Part shown: piece after piece, positions 38,048-46,458 of the stretch
Numbering within the stretch: the stretch's first letter is position 1
Layout: every line of letters starts with the position of its first letter
Assembly (NCBI GenBank): GCA_934591815.1
Contig: CAKTPV010000002.1
Span: 62,001-126,000, forward strand
Length of the DNA stretch: 64,000 bases
From: an uncultured Oscillospiraceae bacterium
GTDB lineage: Bacteria > Bacillota > Clostridia > Oscillospirales > Oscillospiraceae
Direction: 5' to 3'
The notes under the pieces: generated by a model
What the model was told of the DNA's origin: nothing
Databases searched by the model: none
What the model saw: only the letters and a program-made list of their open reading frames with translations
Position numbers and translations under genes: made by a program

Positions 38048-38076
38048 ACTATAACACGAAAACTTCTGCTTGTAAA
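38048..38076 (-). promoter_or_regulatory. Sigma-A promoter of the candidate small RNA
   Basis: Leftward TTTACA (38076-38071), 17-nt spacer, TATAGT (38053-38048). Confidence 0.65.
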
Positions 38077-38086
38077 ATTGAAGTTA

Positions 38087-38115
38087 TTGTCATAAAATAT
38101 AAGCAAATATTTATA
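38087..38115 (+). promoter_or_regulatory. Possible promoter of the LysR gene
   Basis: TTGTCA, 17-nt spacer, TTTATA in a very AT-rich stretch. It lies back to back with the small-RNA promoter. Confidence 0.45.
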
Positions 38116-38133
38116 TATTTTAGGAGGAACGCC

Positions 38134-39027
38134 ATGACGAATCTGGACATCGAGACGTTCTGGGCGGTGGTGCAGCACGGCACCATGACGGCGGCGGCCG
38201 AGGCGCTGTACATCACCCAGCCCACCCTGTCCATGCGCGTTCGTGCGTTGGAGGAGCGGGTGGGCACGCCGCTTTTCGTTCGGAGCAAGGGGCAGCGCCG
38301 CATCCAGCTCACCGACGCCGGGCAGAAGTTCCTGACGCTGGCACGCCGGTGGCAGCGCCTTCTGTCGGAGACGGATGCCCTGTCGGAGCTGGAGCAGCGG
38401 GTCTACCTCCGCATCGCCGCCACCTATACCACCAACCAGTATATCCTCCCGGCGGTGTACCAGCGGTTTCTGTCCCTGCACCTGCCGGTATCTCTGTGGA
38501 TCCACACCCTGCGGGATGTGGACTCGGCACAGGCGCTTTTGAACCACGAGCTGGACTTTGCCCTCATCGACAGCAACACCGTGTTCAACAGCCAGCTGGA
38601 GGTGCGTCCCATCTTCCGGGAGCGGTTTCTGCTGCTCTCCTCGCCGGACAGCCGCTACCCGGCGGAGACAGACCCCGCCGCGCTGGATCCCGCCAACGAG
38701 ATCCTGGTCACATGGGACCCGGACTTCATGCACTGGCACGACAGCTCCTTCGGCCCCGGCGCCCGCCCCCTGCTGTACGCCGACACCCTGCAGGCCGCGG
38801 ATTTCTTTCCCCGCACGGAGGCTCTGTGGGTGGCCGCGCCGGCCATCGCCGCCGCCTCGCTGGGTCCCGAGCAGGCGCGGGTCTGCCGCTTCACCCAGGC
38901 GCCGCCGGATCGCATCAACTATCTGGTAACGCGGCGGGGCGAGGAATTGCCGGAGCCGGCTCTCATTTTTCTGGACGCTCTGCGGGAGCATCTGCTGGGG
39001 CGGGACAATGTGCAGGTATATTTGTAA
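38134..39027 (+). CDS. LysR-family transcriptional regulator
   Basis: The N-terminal winged helix-turn-helix (residues 4-62, TFWAVVQHGTMTAAAEALYI then TQPTLSMRVRALEERVG) is typical of LTTRs. The rest is a periplasmic-binding-type effector domain (about 88-297). ATG 38134 with AGGAGG 38123-38128 fixes the start; the longer frame from 38002 covers the promoter region. LTTRs often regulate the divergent unit, here the candidate small RNA and TRIC-channel gene. The effector is unknown. Confidence 0.92.
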   Translation: MTNLDIETFWAVVQHGTMTAAAEALYITQPTLSMRVRALEERVGTPLFVRSKGQRRIQLTDAGQKFLTLARRWQRLLSETDALSELEQRVYLRIAATYTTNQYILPAVYQRFLSLHLPVSLWIHTLRDVDSAQALLNHELDFALIDSNTVFNSQLEVRPIFRERFLLLSSPDSRYPAETDPAALDPANEILVTWDPDFMHWHDSSFGPGARPLLYADTLQAADFFPRTEALWVAAPAIAAASLGPEQARVCRFTQAPPDRINYLVTRRGEELPEPALIFLDALREHLLGRDNVQVYL

Positions 39028-39036
39028 AAAAGGCGT

Positions 39037-39066
39037 AAAAGCGGGTTGACACGCCCCGTTTTTTGG
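39037..39066 (+). terminator. Terminator of the LysR gene, enclosing the mgtE -35
   Basis: AAAA(G)CGGG ... CCCGTTTTTT with TTGACA in the loop. Stem has one bulge. Confidence 0.55.
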
Positions 39067-39074
39067 CATAGGAT
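39046..39074 (+). promoter_or_regulatory. Sigma-A promoter of the M-box/mgtE transcript
   Basis: TTGACA, 17-nt spacer, TAGGAT, start predicted near 39081. Confidence 0.7.
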
Positions 39075-39089
39075 AGGCGTGTACAATAT

Positions 39090-39250
39090 AATCTGTCCGG
39101 TAGGTAAGGCTACCGCGAGGGATATGGGCTGCTGCCGCGAAATGGTGGAGACACCATAAGATGGTTTGAGCAGGTGCTATCGAAACCAAGGTAGCGTCTA
39201 ACGCAGCTTCACCGCCCCGCGATGCTAAAGCTTGTTACGGTGCGCAGGTC
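39090..39250 (+). promoter_or_regulatory. M-box (ykoK leader) Mg2+ riboswitch
   Basis: Shows the conserved ykoK elements in order: GTAGGTAAGGCTACC, GGGATATGGGCTGCTGCC, a variable hairpin (TGGTGGAGACACCA), AACGCAGCTTCACCGC and GATGCTAAAGC. In this class Mg2+ binding turns expression off. It precedes mgtE and is followed by a terminator, as expected for transcription attenuation. Confidence 0.93.
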
Positions 39251-39284
39251 ACGCTTCCCGTGGCCGTCTTATGATACGCATGAT

Positions 39285-39324
39285 ACGCAGCAGGCGCTTA
39301 CCGCCCGCTGCGTTTTACTTTTTT
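39285..39324 (+). terminator. Expression-platform terminator of the M-box riboswitch
   Basis: ACGCAGCAGGCG, 5-nt loop, CGCCCGCTGCGT then TTTTACTTTTTT, ending 19 bp before the mgtE start. Confidence 0.85.
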
Positions 39325-39343
39325 CGAAGGGAGGAACGAGGTC

Positions 39344-40729
39344 ATGATCGACTATCAGGAGGAGCTGGATCGCTATTTAGAGCAGATCGAGACGCTGGCA
39401 CATGACAAGGAGTATGCCAGGCTCCGGGACCTGTTCCTGCCCATGGAGCCTGCCGATATCGCCCTGCTGCTGGAGGAGTCCGGCCCTGAGCTGATGCCCC
39501 TGCTGTACCGTCTGCTGCCCAAGGAGACGGCGGCGGAGGTGTTCGTGGAGCTGGAGTCCGAGAGTCAGGAAATGCTTATCAACGGCTTTTCCAACACCGA
39601 GCTGAAGGAGGTGCTGGACGAGCTGTATCTGGACGATGCCGTGGACATCGTGGAGGAGATGCCCGCCAGCGTGGTCATCCGCATTCTGGATAAGGCCACG
39701 CCGGAGATGCGCAAGTCCATCAACGAGATCCTGAAATATCCGGAGGATTCCGCCGGCTCCATCATGAACATGGAGTTCCTGTCTCTGAAAAAGGACATGA
39801 CGGTGGAGGACGCCTTCAAGCGCATCCGCCGCATCGGCGGCGAGCTGGAGACCATCAACATCCTGTACGTCACCGACCCCACCCGGCGCCTTCTGGGCGT
39901 GCTGTCCGTCCGCGACCTGCTGCTGGCCAACGAGGACGACATCATCGAGGACATCATGGACCCCGATGTGGTGTGGGCGCGCACCATGGACGACAAGGAG
40001 GACGTGGCGCAGGCCCTGAATAAATACAGCTTTCTGGCGCTGCCCATCGTGGACATGGAGAACCGTCTGGTGGGTATCGTCACCGTGGACGACGCCATGG
40101 ACGTCATCGAGGAGGAGACCACGGAGGACTTCGAGAAGATGGCCGCCATGCTTCCCTCGGACAAGCCCTATCTCCGCACCGGCGTGCTCGCCACATGGAA
40201 GTCCCGTCTGCCGTGGCTGATGATCCTGATGCTGTCTGCCACGTTTACCGGCATGATCCTGAACCACTATGAAAGCGCACTGGCCGCCTGTCTGGTGCTG
40301 AATGCCTATATCCCCATGCTGTCCGGTACCGGCGGTAACTCCGGCACCCAGGCCTCCGTCGCCGTGATCCGCGCCCTCAGTCTGGACGAGGTGGACTTTT
40401 CCGACGTGCTGAAGGTCCTGTGGAAGGAGCTGCGCGTCTCCCTGCTGTGCGGCCTGTGTCTGGCCGGCGCCAACTTTGTCAAAATGCTGGTGGTAGACCG
40501 CCTGCTGCTGGGCAACGCGGAGGTCACGCCCATGGTATGCCTCGTGGTATGCACCACCATCCTGTTTGTGGTGATCTTCGCCAAGTGCGTGGGCTGCTCC
40601 CTGCCGCTGCTGGCGGAAAAGATAGGGTTGGACCCCGCCGTGATGGCAAGCCCCTTTATCTCCACCATCGTGGACGCCACCAGCCTGCTGATCTACTTCC
40701 GCTTCGCATCGTGGCTGCTGGGCATTTGA
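39344..40729 (+). CDS. mgtE: Magnesium transporter MgtE
   Basis: Mg2+ channel with its own cytoplasmic Mg2+ sensor. In order: the MgtE N domain (about 1-130, superhelical repeats with ADIALLLEESGPELMPLLYR), a CBS pair (about 135-255) and five membrane helices (about 285-461) with the pore motif AYIPMLSGTGGNSGTQ. 461 aa is full length. Its M-box leader gives a second, RNA-level Mg2+ control. Monocistronic, ending at a strong terminator. Confidence 0.96.
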   Translation: MIDYQEELDRYLEQIETLAHDKEYARLRDLFLPMEPADIALLLEESGPELMPLLYRLLPKETAAEVFVELESESQEMLINGFSNTELKEVLDELYLDDAVDIVEEMPASVVIRILDKATPEMRKSINEILKYPEDSAGSIMNMEFLSLKKDMTVEDAFKRIRRIGGELETINILYVTDPTRRLLGVLSVRDLLLANEDDIIEDIMDPDVVWARTMDDKEDVAQALNKYSFLALPIVDMENRLVGIVTVDDAMDVIEEETTEDFEKMAAMLPSDKPYLRTGVLATWKSRLPWLMILMLSATFTGMILNHYESALAACLVLNAYIPMLSGTGGNSGTQASVAVIRALSLDEVDFSDVLKVLWKELRVSLLCGLCLAGANFVKMLVVDRLLLGNAEVTPMVCLVVCTTILFVVIFAKCVGCSLPLLAEKIGLDPAVMASPFISTIVDATSLLIYFRFASWLLGI

Positions 40730-40775
40730 AAAAATTGTGCGTTTGCGCGGCATAGCGCCGCTGTTTCCGGGCAAG

Positions 40776-40814
40776 ATAGAGTCGGGTCGTTTGGCCTGAC
40801 TCTATTTTTCTTTT
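40776..40814 (+). terminator. Terminator of mgtE
   Basis: ATAGAGTCGGG / CCTGACTCTAT 11-bp stem with one G-T pair, followed by a T-rich run. Confidence 0.85.
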
Positions 40815-40829
40815 ACGGGAGGAAACGCC

Positions 40830-41024
40830 ATGAATCGCGCTTGTACCAACGACGGGTGCAGCTGCACCCCCAATTCTTCCATCAAGTGTACCGTTACCAA
40901 CTGCGCCCACCACTGCAAGGACGTGGATCACTGCGGCCTGAACGCCATTCAGGTGGGTACCCACGAAGCAAACCCCTCCATGGATCAGTGTACCGACTGC
41001 CAGAGCTACCAGAAGTGCCGGTAA
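40830..41024 (+). CDS. DUF1540 small cysteine-rich protein
   Basis: 64 aa with eight cysteines in the DUF1540 pattern (IKCTVTNCAHHC, DHCGLNAI, DQCTDCQSY), suggesting a zinc- or disulfide-stabilised mini-domain. Common in spore-forming Clostridia, role unknown. GGGAGG 7 nt upstream of ATG 40830. It follows the mgtE terminator directly, so it needs its own promoter or read-through; none is obvious. Confidence 0.85.
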   Translation: MNRACTNDGCSCTPNSSIKCTVTNCAHHCKDVDHCGLNAIQVGTHEANPSMDQCTDCQSYQKCR

Positions 41025-41128
41025 CGCGCCCCGCGTGCTGACAGGCCGTCTCCGCTTTCCCGGAGTCCGTCTGTCCCTCCGTGTGCCGACCCACACGGAG
41101 TACATACCACGCAGGGAGGTGACACTGG

Positions 41129-41482
41129 ATGTCCGCATCCGCAAAATACGCCGTAGCCGGTATACTGGCCGGCGCTGCCAACGGCTGCTTCGGCGGAGGC
41201 GGCGGCATGGTGCTGCTGCCCCTTCTCACCCGCTGGTGCCATATAGAGGAGAAGAGGGCCTTCGCCACCTGCGTGGCGGTGATCCTGCCCTTCTGCGTGG
41301 TATCCGCCGCCGTCTATCTGCTGCGCACGCCCTTTGACTTCATGCAGGCCCTGCCCTATCTGCTGGGCGGGCTGGCAGGCGGCTTTGTGGGCGGCAGGCT
41401 GTTTCCCCGGGTACCCGCCCCGTGGCTGCGGTATCTCTTCGCCGCCTTTCTGGTGTACGGCGGCGTCCGGTACCTCCTGTGA
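41129..41482 (+). CDS. TauE/SafE (TSUP) transporter, N-terminal half-size subunit
   Basis: Membrane protein of 117 aa matching one DUF81 repeat: the signature GAANGCFGGGGGMVLLPLL (about 15-33) followed by three or four hydrophobic helices. Usual TauE/SafE proteins are about 250 aa with two such repeats. The next gene supplies the second repeat and overlaps this one as GTGA, so the pair probably assembles as a heterodimeric exporter of sulfite, sulfonate or a related anion. GGGAGG precedes ATG 41129. Confidence 0.83.
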   Translation: MSASAKYAVAGILAGAANGCFGGGGGMVLLPLLTRWCHIEEKRAFATCVAVILPFCVVSAAVYLLRTPFDFMQALPYLLGGLAGGFVGGRLFPRVPAPWLRYLFAAFLVYGGVRYLL

Positions 41483-41853
41483 AGGCGTGGCTCCTGCCGG
41501 TGCTGGCGGGCTTCTGCACCGGCATCCTGTCGGCATGGGGCGTGGGCGGCGGCACGCTGCTGTTGCTTCTGATGACGCTGTTCCTCGGCGTGGAGCAGGC
41601 CGACGCCATGGCCATCAACCTGCTGTACTTCCTGCCCACCGCCGCCATGGGGCTGCTGTACCACCGGAAAAACGGCCTCTTGGAGCGCGCCGTCCTCCGC
41701 ACTGCCGCCCCGTGGGGCACGGCGGCAGCCGCCGCCGGTGCGCTGGCCGCCACCGCTGTGGACGTATCCCTGCTGCGCCGTCCCTTCGGCGTCTATCTGC
41801 TGCTGGCCGCCGCCAGCCTGCTGCTGCAAACAAAAAAGGGAGGAAAGGCATAA
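41479..41853 (+). CDS. TauE/SafE (TSUP) transporter, C-terminal half-size subunit
   Basis: Second half-size DUF81 protein, 124 aa from GTG 41479, overlapping the TGA of its partner. The repeat signature FCTGILSAWGVGGGTLLLLL stands near the N-terminus, then MAINLLYFLPTAAMGLLYH and further hydrophobic helices. An upstream ATG at 41422 in the same frame lies inside the partner and is less likely. The stop codon lies in the loop of the terminator. Split, not frameshifted: each half has intact ends and a start signal. Confidence 0.83.
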   Translation: MKAWLLPVLAGFCTGILSAWGVGGGTLLLLLMTLFLGVEQADAMAINLLYFLPTAAMGLLYHRKNGLLERAVLRTAAPWGTAAAAAGALAATAVDVSLLRRPFGVYLLLAAASLLLQTKKGGKA

Positions 41854-41871
41854 GCCTTTCCTCCCTTTTTT
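41832..41871. terminator. Bidirectional terminator between the TSUP pair and htrA
   Basis: AAAAAAGGGAGGAAAGGC, loop ATAA, GCCTTTCCTCCCTTTTTT. The loop contains the stop codon of the preceding gene. Confidence 0.92.
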
Positions 41872-41877
41872 GTTGTG

Positions 41878-43185
41878 TTAACCCTTGTTGGCGTACAGGG
41901 GGACCTCCACATCGAACATCCGCCCGTCCCGCAGAACGGTCAGCGTCATGGTGTCGTCCACCAGATGGGTGCGGCGCACCGTCATCAGGTCGCTGATCTG
42001 GTGCAGTGTCTGGCCGTCCGCCTTCAGCAGCACATCGCCGGGCTGAATGCCCGCCTCCGCAGCGCCGTAGCCGTCCTCCACGGTGTAGACCACCACCTGC
42101 CCGCCGTTGTCCAAACTGTTGGTCACCGTCACGCCCAGCGTGGGGATGCCCCGGAAGCGGCCGGTGGCGATGAGGTCGTTGACCACAAAGCACACATCGC
42201 TGCTGGGCAGGGCAAAGCCCAGCCCCTCCACGGTGGCATCCGTCTCGCCGCCGGTGCTGCTCATCTTCAGGGTATTGATCCCGATGACCTGCCCGTACTC
42301 GTTGATGAGCGGGCCTCCGGAGTTGCCGTTGTTCAGCGCCGCCGTGGTCTGAAGCAGTGTCATCACGCGCCCCTCCACCTGCACATCCCGGTTGATGGCG
42401 GAGATGATGCCGTTGGTCAGCGTACCACGCAGCTCCACGCCCAGCGGGTTGCCGATGGCATACGCCGTATCGCCCACCTGGCACTGTCCGCTGTCGCCGA
42501 ACTCCGCCACCGGCAGATCCTCGGCGTCTACCGCCTTCAGCACCGCCAGATCCTGATCCTCGTCGTAGCCCACCAGCCTCACATCGTAGGTGCGGCCGGT
42601 ATCCAGCGCGATCCAGCAGTTCTTGCCGCCGGAGATGACATGGGCATTGGTGATGATATATCCATCGGACGTCATGATGACGCCGGTGCCGATGCTGGCG
42701 CTCTTGCCCCCATCGGCCACCACCAGTACGGTGGAGGGATTCACCTTCGCGTATACGTCCTGAATGCTCAGCTTCTCGCCGGAATGCGCCGTGCAGGTCA
42801 TGGACACGCCCGCCTCCCCCTGCATCCGGGGAATGGTGGTCTTTTCCGTCCGGAAAATGTCCACGATGCTGCTGGCGTCGCCGCTCTCGCTGCCTGCACC
42901 GCTGCCGTCACCATCGGCGGGCGGCGTGCCGCCGCCTGTCAGACTGCTGACGACTATCGCCGCCACGATGACCGCCAGCAGCACGCCCACGGCGATCAGG
43001 AATATCCGCAGTCCCTTTTTCCCCGATTTTTTCGGTGCGGCAGGCGGCTGCATGGAAGCAGCGCCCACCGGCATGGGGCGGGGCTGTACATAGCAATCCA
43101 CCACCTCGCGGTCGTTGGGCTGCACATACCAGCTGACGACCTCCTGCGGCTCCTCTATCCGTTTTTCTCTGTTTTCTTCCTGCAT
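41878..43185 (-). CDS. htrA: HtrA/DegP-like membrane-anchored serine protease with PDZ domain
   Basis: Envelope quality-control protease. A 58-residue cytoplasmic N-terminus and one membrane helix (59-81) precede an extracytoplasmic trypsin-like domain with catalytic His182 (ITNAHV), Asp212 (DEDQDLAVLK) and Ser289 (NNGNSGGPL), then a single PDZ domain (about 345-430, AAEAGIQPGDVLLKADG). 435 aa. It follows the histidine kinase by 18 bp, so it is probably a target and partner of that two-component system, as in CssRS-HtrA or WalRK-HtrC arrangements. Confidence 0.94.
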   Translation of the reverse strand: MQEENREKRIEEPQEVVSWYVQPNDREVVDCYVQPRPMPVGAASMQPPAAPKKSGKKGLRIFLIAVGVLLAVIVAAIVVSSLTGGGTPPADGDGSGAGSESGDASSIVDIFRTEKTTIPRMQGEAGVSMTCTAHSGEKLSIQDVYAKVNPSTVLVVADGGKSASIGTGVIMTSDGYIITNAHVISGGKNCWIALDTGRTYDVRLVGYDEDQDLAVLKAVDAEDLPVAEFGDSGQCQVGDTAYAIGNPLGVELRGTLTNGIISAINRDVQVEGRVMTLLQTTAALNNGNSGGPLINEYGQVIGINTLKMSSTGGETDATVEGLGFALPSSDVCFVVNDLIATGRFRGIPTLGVTVTNSLDNGGQVVVYTVEDGYGAAEAGIQPGDVLLKADGQTLHQISDLMTVRRTHLVDDTMTLTVLRDGRMFDVEVPLYANKG

Positions 43186-43203
43186 ACGGTATATCCTCCG
43201 GCC

Positions 43204-44640
43204 TCAGCGGGCCATCTGCATGGTAAAGGTAAAGGCGGTCACGCCGTTTTCACTGGTAACGGTGATCTTCTCCTTGTGCTGGGCCAGAATGGTCTTGACC
43301 ACATACAGCCCCAGTCCGTAGCCGTCCTTATCCTCGCTGCGGGACTTGTCCGATTTATGGAACCGCTCGAACAGCAGCGGGATCTCCTCGGCGGGGATGG
43401 TCTGCCCCTGATTCCGCACGGTGACATAGGCCTTCTCCCCGTTGACGGTCAGCCCCAGATACAGGGTGGACGACGGGGCGGCGAATTTGGCGGCGTTCTC
43501 CAGCAGGTTATACATCACCTGCGTGATGAGGTCGCGGTCGCCCTGCACCATCACGGAGTCCTCCGGGATCTCCGCATCCACGTCCAGCCCACGGCTCATG
43601 ATCTTCTGCTCCATGGACAGCAGGGCGATACGGGCGGATTCGCACAGGTCGAACTCCTCCTTCCTCATCTCCTGATTCTGGATCTGGGAGATGTCCAGCA
43701 TCCGCCGGACAAGACGGCTGAGCCGCCGGCTCTCGTCGGAGATGATCTGCAAGTACTGACGCTCCTTCTCCGGCGGGATGGTGCCGTCCAGAATGCCGTC
43801 GGTGTAGCCGGCGATGGTGGTCATAGGCGTCTTCAGCTCATGGGACACGTTGGCGATGAAGTCACGCCGCTGCCGCTCCGTCTCCTGCAAGGAATCCGCC
43901 ATGGCGTTGAACGCTGTGGAAAGCTCGCCGATCTCGCCGCTGCCGGCCTCCTGCATCCGCACGTCAAAGTTGCCGTCGGCATAGGCGCGGGTGGCCTGCA
44001 CCATCTCCGTGATGGGGCGTATCTGCTTCATGGAGGTGACGGAGCTTGCCACGAACGCCACCAGCAGGATGATGGCGCTGAGCATGAAGAACAGGCCGAT
44101 AAACGACCGCCACATCTCCATCAGTGACGAGCTGTCCATGACGGCCAGCACAAGTCCCAGCACCTTCCCGGTCTCATTGGTCATGGGGACGCTCACCGCG
44201 AACTTCTTCTGCTCGTAGACGCCCACGGTGCTGCGGCCCTCGTAGCCGCCGTCGGAGAGGGTCTTGTCCACGATCTCCTCCGGCACCCGGATGGACATGC
44301 CCACCAGTCCCGCGTCGGAGGTCAGCAGCACATCGCCCGCCTTGTTGCAGATGAGGAAGTCCACATCCGTCATCTGGGACGCCACGCCGGCCAGCGCCCG
44401 CAGCGCGTCCTCCTGGGTGGTCTCCGTCTCGCCGCTGCTCACCAGATACGTCACCGACAGCTGGGCGATCAGGTTGGCCCGGTCCCGCATCTCGCCGCGC
44501 TTTTCGGACACGGTGTAGTTGTAGCTCAGGGCATAGAACGACACGCCCAGCAGCACCATGGTCAGCAGCACCATACCGGCGCTGAGCATGAACTGCCGCC
44601 AGTACAGGCTGCCCATGGCACGTTTCATCTTCTCCCGCAT
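43204..44640 (-). CDS. Sensor histidine kinase
   Basis: Membrane sensor of 478 aa. Two helices (about 16-40 and 180-200) flank an extracytoplasmic sensing domain of about 140 residues. A HAMP segment (about 203-255) follows, then HisKA with His267 in ANVSHELKTPM, and a HATPase domain with N-box (NLLENAAKFA) and G-box (DGYGLGLYVV). It lies 4 bp after the response regulator gene and 18 bp before htrA, suggesting an envelope-stress sensor. The start is least certain here: no strong ribosome-binding site, so coupling to the regulator gene is likely. Confidence 0.93.
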   Translation of the reverse strand: MREKMKRAMGSLYWRQFMLSAGMVLLTMVLLGVSFYALSYNYTVSEKRGEMRDRANLIAQLSVTYLVSSGETETTQEDALRALAGVASQMTDVDFLICNKAGDVLLTSDAGLVGMSIRVPEEIVDKTLSDGGYEGRSTVGVYEQKKFAVSVPMTNETGKVLGLVLAVMDSSSLMEMWRSFIGLFFMLSAIILLVAFVASSVTSMKQIRPITEMVQATRAYADGNFDVRMQEAGSGEIGELSTAFNAMADSLQETERQRRDFIANVSHELKTPMTTIAGYTDGILDGTIPPEKERQYLQIISDESRRLSRLVRRMLDISQIQNQEMRKEEFDLCESARIALLSMEQKIMSRGLDVDAEIPEDSVMVQGDRDLITQVMYNLLENAAKFAAPSSTLYLGLTVNGEKAYVTVRNQGQTIPAEEIPLLFERFHKSDKSRSEDKDGYGLGLYVVKTILAQHKEKITVTSENGVTAFTFTMQMAR

Positions 44641-44644
44641 GGCG

Positions 44645-45325
44645 TTACTTCACTTCAAACTTATAGCCCACGCCCCACACGGTTTTCAGCTCCCACTGGT
44701 CGGAGACGTTCTCGATCTTCTCCCGCAGGCGCTTGATGTGGACGTCCACGGTACGGCTGTCGCCGAAGTAGTCGAAGCCCCACACCTCGTCCAGCAGCTG
44801 GTTGCGGGTGTAGACCCGGTTGGGTGTGGCCGCCAGATGGTACAAAAGCTCCAGCTCCTTGGGGGGCGTGTCCACCTTCTTGCCGTCCACCAGCAGCTCG
44901 TAGCTGTCCAGATTGATCTCCAGCTTGTCGAACACCAGCTTCTTCTTGGTGTCGTCAGGGATCTCGCTGCGGCGCAGCACCGCGTTGATGCGCGCCATCA
45001 GCTCCTTCATCTCAAAGGGCTTGACCAGATAGTCGTCGGCGCCCATCTCCAGGCCGGTGATACGGTCGCCCACGTCGCTCTTGGCCGTCAGCATGATAAT
45101 GGGGGTCTTGCCCTTCTCCCGGATGTGGGCGCACACCGCCCAGCCGTCCATCACGGGCAGCATGATATCCAGCAGCACCATGTCCGGCGCCTGCTTATCG
45201 TACTCCTCCACGGCCTTGCCGCCGTCGTAGGCCAGCCGCACCTCGAAGCCTTCTTTTTCCAGATACATACGGATCAGCTCCGATATGTTGCGGTCATCCT
45301 CCACCACCAGAATGTTCCGTGCCAT
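44645..45325 (-). CDS. OmpR/PhoB-family response regulator
   Basis: Receiver domain with the acidic pair ED(D) at 9-11, phosphoacceptor Asp53 (LLDIMLPVMDG), Thr in LTAKSD and Lys in LVKPF. A winged-helix DNA-binding domain follows (about 130-226, SRTVDVHIKRLREKIE). 226 aa. First gene of the regulator-kinase-htrA operon. Upstream there is a clear TATAAT (45365-45360 on the minus strand) but no good -35, so activation, possibly by itself, is plausible. Confidence 0.95.
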   Translation of the reverse strand: MARNILVVEDDRNISELIRMYLEKEGFEVRLAYDGGKAVEEYDKQAPDMVLLDIMLPVMDGWAVCAHIREKGKTPIIMLTAKSDVGDRITGLEMGADDYLVKPFEMKELMARINAVLRRSEIPDDTKKKLVFDKLEINLDSYELLVDGKKVDTPPKELELLYHLAATPNRVYTRNQLLDEVWGFDYFGDSRTVDVHIKRLREKIENVSDQWELKTVWGVGYKFEVK

Positions 45326-45420
45326 GGCGTCTCCTCCTCACGGTATATTTTTACCTATCATTATACCGGGCAGCCTTCATTTTTCCTGAACGTTTTGTAA
45401 ACTTGCGCGGCATACCTGAT

Positions 45421-46440
45421 TCAGTTTACCACACTTTCCGCCGTTTGTACAGTCTCCGGCGCCGGCCCCACGGTCACATCCGCGTAGTACCATGTCAGGA
45501 TCTCCTGCCACGTTTTCCCCTGCCGTGCCAGCTCGTTGGCGCCGTACTGGCTCATGCCCACGCCGTGGCCGTAGCCGGTGACGCGGAACGTCACCTCGTC
45601 CGCCGACGCGTCGATGGTGAAGCACGCCGAGCGCAGGGCGAAAATGCGCCGCAGCTCCACGCCCCGCAGGGCTGTGCCGCACACCTCCACCGTCCTGACC
45701 CGGCCGGAGTCGTCCCGCTCCACCGCGCCGAACCACCGGTCCGGCCCGCCGCTGAGTGTCAGCTCCGGGTGGGCCTTGGCCAGCAGGGACTTGGCCTCCG
45801 CCGCGGAGAACGCCGCCGCGCTGTAGTAGTTTGGCACCGTCTCCTCCCCCTCCGGGCTGTCCACGCTCCGCAGATAGGGAACATCGCCGCTCCACACGTC
45901 GCCCGCCCCCGCCGTCTTCCCGGCGGAGGAGGAGTGGAACACCGCCAGAATGGGCTGGCCGTCATACAGCGCCACCTGCCCGTCCGTGGCCGCCACCGCC
46001 TCCTCGATGCGGCGCTCCCAGCCGTTGAAGTCGCCGCCCCACTTCTCCCGCGCCGCCTCCTCCGACAGCCACGCATTGCAGCAGGCCGGGTCGGTACACA
46101 CATCCGCCTGGGGATGGGCCTCCTTCCGCCCCGCCGCCAGCTGGTAGTACACATAGGTGCGCTCTGCCGCCGCCTGCGCCTTCAGTGCCTCCTGCTCGAA
46201 GCTGGCGGGCATCTCGCCCCGCACCACCCCCTGCAAATACACATCCAGCGCCATGGTCTCCACCGCGTCGCCGTTCTGCACCGCCAGCTCCACGCCGCTG
46301 TCCCGCTGTCCCTGCGGGGACTGCTCCTGCGCCGCGCCGTCAGGCACCATCTCCTGCGCCGGGGTCTTTCCCGCCGCCAGATACGCGCCGCCGAACAGCA
46401 GCACCGTCAGCACCAGCGCCGCCGCCATAGATCGCCGCAT
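45421..46440 (-). CDS. spoIID: Stage II sporulation protein D (SpoIID), lytic transglycosylase
   Basis: Peptidoglycan hydrolase that drives engulfment of the forespore with SpoIIM and SpoIIP. One N-terminal membrane helix (about 6-23). The catalytic region has LDVYLQGVVRGEMPASFE with the essential Glu, then AQAAAERTYVYY, HSSSAGKT and the signature GYGHGVGMSQYGA near residues 290-302. 339 aa. In B. subtilis this gene is sigma-E dependent, and a sigma-E-like promoter lies just upstream here. Its presence supports an endospore former. Confidence 0.94.
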   Translation of the reverse strand: MRRSMAAALVLTVLLFGGAYLAAGKTPAQEMVPDGAAQEQSPQGQRDSGVELAVQNGDAVETMALDVYLQGVVRGEMPASFEQEALKAQAAAERTYVYYQLAAGRKEAHPQADVCTDPACCNAWLSEEAAREKWGGDFNGWERRIEEAVAATDGQVALYDGQPILAVFHSSSAGKTAGAGDVWSGDVPYLRSVDSPEGEETVPNYYSAAAFSAAEAKSLLAKAHPELTLSGGPDRWFGAVERDDSGRVRTVEVCGTALRGVELRRIFALRSACFTIDASADEVTFRVTGYGHGVGMSQYGANELARQGKTWQEILTWYYADVTVGPAPETVQTAESVVN

Positions 46441-46458
46441 ACCATCACCTCCCGCACC

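Noticed and set aside
38002..38133. 44-residue N-terminal extension of the LysR regulator
   Set aside because: It spans AT-rich promoter DNA, and AGGAGG plus ATG at 38134 give the standard LysR N-terminus.
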